The notes below the pieces were generated by a model, which saw nothing but the letters and a program-made list of their open reading frames with translations, did no database searches and was not told the origin of the DNA. Shown here piece by piece: positions 56,690-64,000 of a stretch of 64,000 nt of DNA. The DNA comes from Amphiura filiformis (taxonomy: Eukaryota; Echinodermata; Ophiuroidea; Amphilepidida; Amphiuridae), in NCBI RefSeq assembly GCF_039555335.1, contig NC_092637.1, positions 45,029,613-45,093,612 on the forward strand, given 5' to 3'. Within the stretch, counting starts at the first letter, position 1, and each line of letters starts with the position of its first letter. Both the position numbers and the translations under genes were made by a program.

Positions 56690-57050
56690 AGCTAGTAAAT
56701 TGTCAATTAATGCCACCAAAACAAATTGGCACACCCAAAATCGCATCGATGAATCAAGACCTATAAATCACACTAGATCATACGGCTTTAGAACAATGCA
56801 TCAAACTAAATTCCTTGGTGTGCTAATAGACGAATGCCTCACTTAGAAATGTCACATTGTGTATCTATAACTATTTCAAGAAATGTCGGCGTCATGAATA
56901 AATTGAAACATTTTGTTCCAAATCGTATTCTATATACACTTTACTGTTCGTTAATATTACCTTACCTGAATTATGGAATACTTTATTGGGAAATACATGT
57001 AAAACTTATTACTTAAATAAAGTGGTAAAGCTTCAAAAATGTGCTATATG
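56690..57050 (+). pseudogene. LINE reverse-transcriptase fragment, part 2
   Basis: SKLSINATKTNW, then TKFLGVLIDECLT, a stop, and VGVMNKLKHFVPNRILYTLY and SLILPYLNYGILYW are the RT thumb motifs that follow part 1. Disabled by stops. Duplicated at 58400-58761. Confidence 0.75.
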
Positions 57051-57174
57051 AACCGTGGAAAGCAGTCACTATAGAGATCACACAGCGAAATTGTTTTTTA
57101 ATTATATAACGTTTTAAATGTTGAAGATATGTACACACTGGAATTAGGTACTCCATAAATGAGTTGCCCTGTTC

Positions 57175-58368
57175 ATTACATAGCCGTGATTTCAACTCAA
57201 AATCCTTCTTCTCCCACAAATTACGTAGGACAGTGACGGCACTTGCACACATGCATTGTTATTACCCAGTGTCTATGGGGTCCTCACAGATTTGGGGTCA
57301 AAGGTCATTAAGGGGTCACTTTCGGTATAAAACGAAATACATTCAAAAAATTTTATTAGTTAAGAAAATGTCCCTTCTGCCACAAATAACATAGCAAAGT
57401 GGTGCCACGTGCATCCATGCATTGGTATTTTTATTTACGGTCAAAGGTCATTAAGGGGCCACTTCCGATATAAAACGAAATACCTTACATAGCCGTGATT
57501 TCAACTCAAAATGCTTCTTCTCCCACAGATTACGTAGGACAGTGACACCACTTGCACATATGCATTGTTATTACACAGTGTCTATGGGGTCCTCACAGAT
57601 TTAGGGTCAAAGGTCATTAAGGGGTCACTTCCGGTATAAAACGAAATAAATTTTATTAGTTAAGAAAATGCCCCTTCTGCCACAAATAACATAGCAAAGT
57701 GGTGCCACGTGCACCCATGCATTGACATTAGCCAATGTCTATGGGCGTTTTCATATATTTTGGGGTCAAAGGTCATTAGGGGTCACAACACGGCTGTGTT
57801 CGTGGTCTTAGACCACAGCTAAGTCTAGTTCTTTCTTCTTCTTCTGTCAACATTTTGATCAGCCATCGTAGCCACATGCCTTCAGCAATGTTGACCATAC
57901 TTGCTCATTAGGACTATTGGGTGGTGCCACAGATGTCAAATGATCAAATACAGGTCAAAGGTCATCCACTTCCAACTAAAAATGCTTCTTCTCCCACAAA
58001 TTACGTAGGACAATGACGCCACTTGCACACATGCATTGTTATTACCTAGTGTCTATAGGGTCTTCACAGATTTGGGGTCTAAGGTCATTAAGGGGTCACT
58101 TCCGGTATAAAACGAAAAACATTCAAAAATTTTATTTGCTAATAAAAACATAGGACAGTAACGGTATTTTCACATAAATTATGGATACCCTGTGTATATG
58201 TAGTATTTTTTATTTCGGGTCAAAGGTCATTAAAGAGTCACTTCCGGTATAAAACGAAATACCTTTAAAATGCGTCTTCTCCCACAATACATAGGACAGT
58301 GACACCACTTGCACACAAGCATTATCCTTACCCAGTGTGTATGGGGTCCTCACAGATTTGGGGTCAAT
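57175..58368 (-). repeat. Satellite, reverse orientation
   Basis: Monomers with ATTACGTAGGACAGTGACG, GGGTCAAAGGTCATTAAGG and CACTTCCGGTATAAAACG. The GTGGTCTTAGACCAC palindrome lies at about 57805, followed by (TTCTTC)n. Confidence 0.9.
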
Positions 58369-58370
58369 TG

Positions 58371-60081
58371 AATTGAATTGAATTGAATTGAAATAAAATA
58401 AGCTAGTAAATTGTCAATTAATGCCACCAAAACAAATTGGCACACCCAAAATCGCATCGATGAATCAAGACCTATAAATCACACTAGATCATACGGCTTT
58501 AGAACAATGCATCAAACTAAATTCCTTGGTGTGCTAATAGACGAATGCCTCACTTAGAAATGTCACATTGTGTATCTATAACTATTTCAAGAAATGTCGG
58601 CGTCATGAATAAATTGAAACATTTTGTTCCAAATCGTATTCTATATACACTTTACTGTTCGTTAATATTACCTTACCTGAATTATGGAATACTTTATTGG
58701 GAAATACATGTAAAACTTATTACTTAAATAAAGTGGTAAAGCTTCAAAAATGTGCTATATGAACCGTGGAAAGCAGTCACTATAGAGATCACACAGCGAA
58801 ATTGTTTTTTAATTATATAACGTTTTAAATGTTGAAGATATGTACACACTGGAATTAGGTACTCCATAAATGAGTTGCCCTGTTCATTACATAGCCGTGA
58901 TTTCAACTCAAAATCCTTCTTCTCCCACAAATTACGTAGGACAGTGACGGCACTTGCACACATGCATTGTTATTACCCAGTGTCTATGGGGTCCTCACAG
59001 ATTTGGGGTCAAAGGTCATTAAGGGGTCACTTTCGGTATAAAACGAAATACATTCAAAAAATTTTATTAGTTAAGAAAATGTCCCTTCTGCCACAAATAA
59101 CATAGCAAAGTGGTGCCACGTGCATCCATGCATTGGTATTTTTATTTACGGTCAAAGGTCATTAAGGGGCCACTTCCGATATAAAACGAAATACCTTACA
59201 TAGCCGTGATTTCAACTCAAAATGCTTCTTCTCCCACAGATTACGTAGGACAGTGACACCACTTGCACATATGCATTGTTATTACACAGTGTCTATGGGG
59301 TCCTCACAGATTTAGGGTCAAAGGTCATTAAGGGGTCACTTCCGGTATAAAACGAAATAAATTTTATTAGTTAAGAAAATGCCCCTTCTGCCACAAATAA
59401 CATAGCAAAGTGGTGCCACGTGCACCCATGCATTGACATTAGCCAATGTCTATGGGCGTTTTCATATATTTTGGGGTCAAAAGGTCATTAGGGGTCACAA
59501 CACGGCTGTGGTCGTGGTCTTAGACCACAGCTAAGTCTAGTTCTTTCTTCTTCTTCTGTCAACATTTTGATCAGCCATCGTAGCCACATGCCTTCAGCAA
59601 TGTTGACCATACTTGCTCATTAGGACTATTGGGTGGTGCCACAGATGTCAAATGATCAAATACAGGTCAAAGGTCATCCACTTCCAACTAAAAATGCTTC
59701 TTCTCCCACAAATTACGTAGGACAATGACGCCACTTGCACACATGCATTGTTATTACCTAGTGTCTATAGGGTCTTCACAGATTTGGGGTCTAAGGTCAT
59801 TAAGGGGTCACTTCCGGTATAAAACGAAAAACATTCAAAAAATTTTATTTGCTAATAAAAACATAGGACAGTAACGGTATTTTCATACATAAATTATGGA
59901 TACCCTGTGTATATGTAGTATTTTTTATTTAGGGTCAAAGGTCATTAAAGAGTCACTTCCGGTATAAAACGAAATACCTTTAAAATGCGTCTTCTCCCAC
60001 AATACATAGGACAGTGACACCACTTGCACACAAGCATTATCCTTACCCAGTGTGTATGGGGTCCTCACAGATTTGGGGTCA
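58371..60081. repeat. 1711-bp tandem duplication unit, copy 2
   Basis: Near-identical to 56660-58370, including RT part 2 with the same stop. It differs by small changes such as GGCTGTGGTC for GGCTGTGTTC near 59508. Confidence 0.85.
58400..58761 (+). pseudogene. LINE reverse-transcriptase fragment, part 2 (duplicate)
   Basis: Duplicate of 56690-57050 carried by the 1711-bp tandem duplication; the predicted peptides are the same. Confidence 0.75.
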
Positions 60082-63000
60082 AAGGTCATTAAGGGGTCAC
60101 TTCCGGTATAAAACGAAATACATTCAAAAAATTTTATTAGTTAAGAAAAACATAGCACAGTGACGGTATGTTCACGCATAAATTGTCGTTAGCCAGTGTA
60201 TATGTGGTATTTTTTTTATTTAGGGTCAAAAGTCATTAAGGGTTCACTTCCGGTATAAAACGAAATAACTTAGCTAAGGATAGCACAGGACAGTAACGGT
60301 ATGTTCACACAAGAATTGTGGTTATCCAGTTTATATGTAATATTTTTGCGGGGTGATTCAGGGGTCACTTCGTGTGTTAAACAAAATACCTTCAAAAATA
60401 CCTGGCGGCAGTGCATACTTCTTCTTCTTCTTCTTCTTCTGTCAACCATTACATTTGCTCTAGCACTCAAATGCTTACATCGATTTTGACCTAACCTGGT
60501 CACAATGATCATTGACCATGCCCCTACATGTCACATGAAACTCGCGGGGTCAAAGGTCACGCAGGGGTCACAGGGGTCAAAACGTGATTTCAACTAAAAA
60601 TGCATCTTCTCCTACAACTTACGTAGGACAGCGACCCCACTTGCACACATGCATTGTTATTACCCAGTGTCTCACAGATTTGTGGTCAAAGGTCATTAAG
60701 GGGTCACTTCCGGTATAAAACGAAAAACCTTCAAAAATTGTATTAGCTAAGTAAAACATAGCACAGTAACTGTATGTTCACATATGATCTGCAGTCACCC
60801 AATGTATATGTGGTATTTTTTATTTGGGGTCAAAGCTCATTAAGGGGTCACTTCCGGTATAAAACGAAATACCTTTAAAATGCATCTTCTTCCACAAATT
60901 ATGTGGGACAGAGACGCCACTTGCACACATGCATTGTTATTACCTAGTGTCTATTGGGTGTACACAGATTTGGGGTCAAAGGTCATTAAGGGGTCACTTT
61001 CGGTATAAAACGAAAAACCTTCAAAATGTTTTATTTGCTAAGAAAAACATAGGACAGTAACGATATGTTCACACATGAATTGTGGTTACCCAGTTTATAT
61101 GTGGTATTATTTTATTTGGGGTCAAAGGTCATTAAGGGGTCACTATCGGTATAAAACGAAATACCTTTAAAATGCTTCTTCCACAAATTACGTAGGACAG
61201 TGACGCCACGTGCACACATGCATTGTTATAACACAGTGTATGTATGGTGTACACACATTTGGGGTCAAAGGTCAGTAAGGGGTCACTTCCGGTATAAAAT
61301 GATATAGCTTGAAAATGGCCCTTCAGCCACAAAAAGCATAGCAAAGTGATGCCACGTGGACACGTGCATTGACATTAGCAAATGTCTATGGGGTTTTCAT
61401 ATATTTTGAGGTCAAAGGTGATTAAGGGGTCACAACACGGCTGTGTTTGTGGTCTTAGACTACAGCTTAGTTACACAGCCGTGACTAACGTCACGGATGT
61501 GTCTTTTTTCTTACAGGTTCTTTCTTCTTTCTTTCTTTCTTCTGTCACCCATTACATTTGCTCTAGCGCTCACATGCTTACATCGATTTTGACTTAACTT
61601 GGTCACAATGATCATTGACCGTGCCCCTATATGTCACATGAAACCGTGGGGTCAAAGGTCACGCAGGGGTCATAGGGGTTAAAAACGTGATTTCAACCCA
61701 AAATGCATCTTCTCCTACAAATTACGTAGGACAGTGACGCCACTTGCACACATGCATTGTTATTACCCAGTGTATATGGGGTGTACACAGATTTGGGGTT
61801 AAAGGTCATTAAGGGTCACTTCCGGTAAAAAAAAAGAAATATCTTTAATTTTTTTTATTAGCTAATGAAAACATAGAACAGTAACGATATGTTCACATAT
61901 GGGTTGCAGTTACCCAATGTATATGTGGTATTTTTTTATTTGGGGTCAAAAGGTCATTAAGGGGTCACTTCCGGTATAAAACGAAATAACTTAGCTAAGG
62001 ATAGCACAGGACAGTAACGGTATGTTCACACAAGAATTGTGGTTATCCAGTTTATATGTAATATTTTTGCGGGGTGATTCAGGGGTCACTTCGTGTGTTA
62101 AACAAAATACCTTCAAAAATACCTGGCGACAGTGCATACTTCTTCTTCTTCTGTCAACCATTACATTTGCTCTAGCACTCAAATGCTTACATCGATTTTG
62201 ACCTAACCTGGTCACAATGATCATTGACCATGCCCCTACATGTCACATGAAACTCGCGGGGTCAAAGGTCACGCAGGGGTCACAGGGGTCAAAAACGTGA
62301 TTTCAACTAAAAATGCATCTTCTCCTACAACTTACGTAGGACAGCGACCCCACTTGCACACATGCATTGTTATTACCCAGTGTCTCACAGATTTGTGGTC
62401 AAAGGTCATTAAGGGGTCACTTCCGGTATAAAACGAAAAACCTTCAAAATTGTATTAGCTAAGTAAAACATAGCACAGTAACTGTATGTTCACATATGAT
62501 CTGCAGTCACCCAATGTATATGTGGTATTTTTTTATTTGGGGTCAAAGCTCATTAAGGGGTCACTTCCGGTATAAAACGAAATACCTTTAAAATGCATCT
62601 TCTTCCACAAATTATGTGGGACAGAGACGCCACTTGCACACATGCATTGTTATTACCCAGTGTCTATTGGGTGTACACAGATTTGGGGTCAAAGGTCATT
62701 AAGGGGTCACTTTCGGTATAAAACGAAAAACCTTCAAAATGTTTTATTTGCTAAGAAAAACAGGACAGTAACGATATGTTCACACATGAATTGTGGTTAC
62801 CCAGTTTATATGTGGTATTATTTTATTTGGGGTCAAAGGTCATTACGGGGTCACTTCTGGTATAAAACGAAATACCTTTAAAATGCTTCTTCCACAAATT
62901 ACGTAGGACAGTGACGCCACGTGCACACATGCATTGTTATAACACAGTGTATGTATGGTGTACACACATTTGGGGTCAAAGGTCAGTAAGGGGTCACTTC

Positions 63001-64000
63001 CGGTATAAAATGATATAGCTTGAAATTGGCCCTTCAGCCACAAAAAGCATAGCAAAGTGATGCCACGTGGACACGTGCATTGCCATTAGCCAATGTCTAT
63101 GGGGTTTTCATATATTTTGAGGTCAAAGGTGATTAAGGGGTCACAACACGGCTGTGTTTGTGGTCTTAGACTACAGCTTAGTTACACAGCCGTGACTAAC
63201 GTCACGGATGTGTCTTTTTTCTTACAGGTTCTTCTTTCTTTCTTCTGTCACCCATTACATTTGCTCTAGCGCTCACATGCTTACATCGATTTTGACTTAA
63301 CTTGGTCACAATGATCATTGACCGTGCCCCTATATGTCACATGAAACCGTGGGGTCAAAGGTCACGCAGGGGTCATAGGGGTTAAAAACGTGATTTCAAC
63401 CCAAAATGCATCTTCTCCTACAAATTACGTAGGACAGTGATGACACTTGCACACGTGCATTGTAATTACCCAGTGTCTATAGGGTGTACACAGATTTGGG
63501 GTTAAAGGTCATTAAGGGGTCACTTCCGGTAAAAAAGAAATATCTTTAATTTTTTTTATTAGCTAATGAAAACATAGAACAGTAACGATATGTTCACATA
63601 TGGGTTGCAGTTACCCAATGTATATGTGGTATTTTTTATTTGGGGTCAAAAGGTCATTAAGGGGTCACTTCCGGTATAAAACGAAATAACTTAGCTAAGG
63701 ATAGCACAGGACAGTAACGGTATGTTCACACAAGAATTGTGGTTATCCAGTTTATATGTAATATTTTTGCGGGGTGATTCAGGGGTCACTTCATGTGTTA
63801 AACAAAATACCTTCAAAAATACCTGGCGGCAGTGCATACTTCTTCTTCTTCTTCTTCTGTCAACCATTACATTTGCTCTAGCACTCAAATGCTTACATCG
63901 ATTTTGACCTAACCTGGTCACAATGATCATTGACCATGCCCCTACATGTCACATGAAACTCGCGGGGTCAAAGGTCACGCAGGGGTCACAGGGGTCAAAA
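58886..64000 (-). repeat. Satellite, reverse orientation, with ~1.7-kb higher-order repeat
   Basis: From about 60.25 kb the monomers form a higher-order unit of about 1.7 kb. AACTTAGCTAAGGATAGCAC starts units at about 60266, 61987 and 63687 (spacing 1721 and 1700). Each unit has two sub-blocks beginning near CATGCCCCTACATGTCACAT or CGTGCCCCTATATGTCACAT. Units end with (TTC)n, CATTACATTTGCTCTAGC and hairpins ACAGCCGTGAC-taac-GTCACGG (61474, 63185). The array runs off the window end. Confidence 0.9.
61440..61520. repeat. Hairpin pair at the satellite unit boundary
   Basis: GTGGTCTTAGACTAC (near-palindrome) is followed 20 bp later by ACACAGCCGTGACTAACGTC and ACGGATGTGTC, then CTTTTTTCTTACAGG. 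The same pair recurs at about 63150-63230. Both stems carry one shared mismatch not seen in the 32.9-kb versions. Confidence 0.7.

Larger units (their letters stand above)
56660..58370. repeat. 1711-bp tandem duplication unit, copy 1
   Basis: Runs from the (TTGAA)n LINE tail through RT part 2 and about 1.2 kb of reverse satellite. The next copy begins where GGGGTCAA of the satellite meets TTGAATTG of the tail, sharing a few bases of microhomology. Confidence 0.85.

Noticed and set aside
23330-64000. Hammerhead or other self-cleaving ribozyme in the satellite hairpins
   Set aside because: I looked for CTGATGA and GAAA cores around the hairpins and did not find the required arrangement.

Overview
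This window looks like repeat-rich, AT-rich intergenic DNA from a eukaryote, most likely a marine invertebrate and possibly a deuterostome (echinoderm or hemichordate). The evidence is splice signals, non-LTR and Penelope-like retrotransposon remains, many small terminal-inverted-repeat (TIR) DNA elements and long satellite arrays. The species guess is weak. There are no operons, bacterial genes or viral genes. The only convincing host coding sequence is a protein-kinase exon, present twice (9607-10362 and 17138-17893). Each copy encodes a full TKL-type (ZAK/TAK1-like) catalytic domain and ends at a GTAAGT splice donor.

Layout. 1-2480 is a diverged, kinase-less copy of the kinase 5' flank, carrying three small insertions. 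2480-4037 is mostly unassigned, with a near-perfect 152-bp hairpin and a TIR element. 4037-7867 is a 1516-bp tandem duplication; its second copy holds an 810-bp foldback element. 7121-22190 is a ~7.53-kb tandem duplication. Each unit holds a candidate small exon, two MITEs, the kinase exon, a TIR element inserted in a tRNA-like sequence, a LINE that has lost its RT core, and a TGACC-rich minisatellite.

22.4-23.2 kb contains a Penelope-like GIY-YIG tail. 23.3-34.7, 39.4-39.8 and 57.2-64.0 kb are one satellite family: ~145-150-bp monomers of two alternating types, arranged in ~1.7-kb higher-order units at the right end. It runs forward up to ~31.9 kb and in reverse after 32.4 kb, and the switch is occupied by a TTAA-flanked MITE. 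Most monomers hold a perfect DR1 nuclear-receptor-type site (GGGTCAAAGGTCA) and an ETS-type site (ACCGGAAGTG). Hairpins recur at fixed positions.

34.7-43.1 kb is a much-interrupted inverted copy of 31.2-31.9 kb, a CTTT tract, a PIF/Harbinger-like MITE and quiet DNA. 43108-50776 is a TIR element into whose right arm a 5.3-kb CR1-like LINE has inserted. 51.2-52.5 kb has another TIR element with telomere-like repeats, and tRNA-like sequences are concentrated from 43.8 to 52.4 kb. 54.3-57.05 kb is a stack of nested insertions (LINE in LINE, with mariner-like and PIF-like elements), part of which is duplicated into 58.4-60.1 kb.

The genes do not form a pathway. The window mainly records a duplicated kinase locus beside a satellite with unusual regulatory-like motif content. 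All repeat boundaries were read by eye. Near-identical duplications could be partly assembly artefacts.
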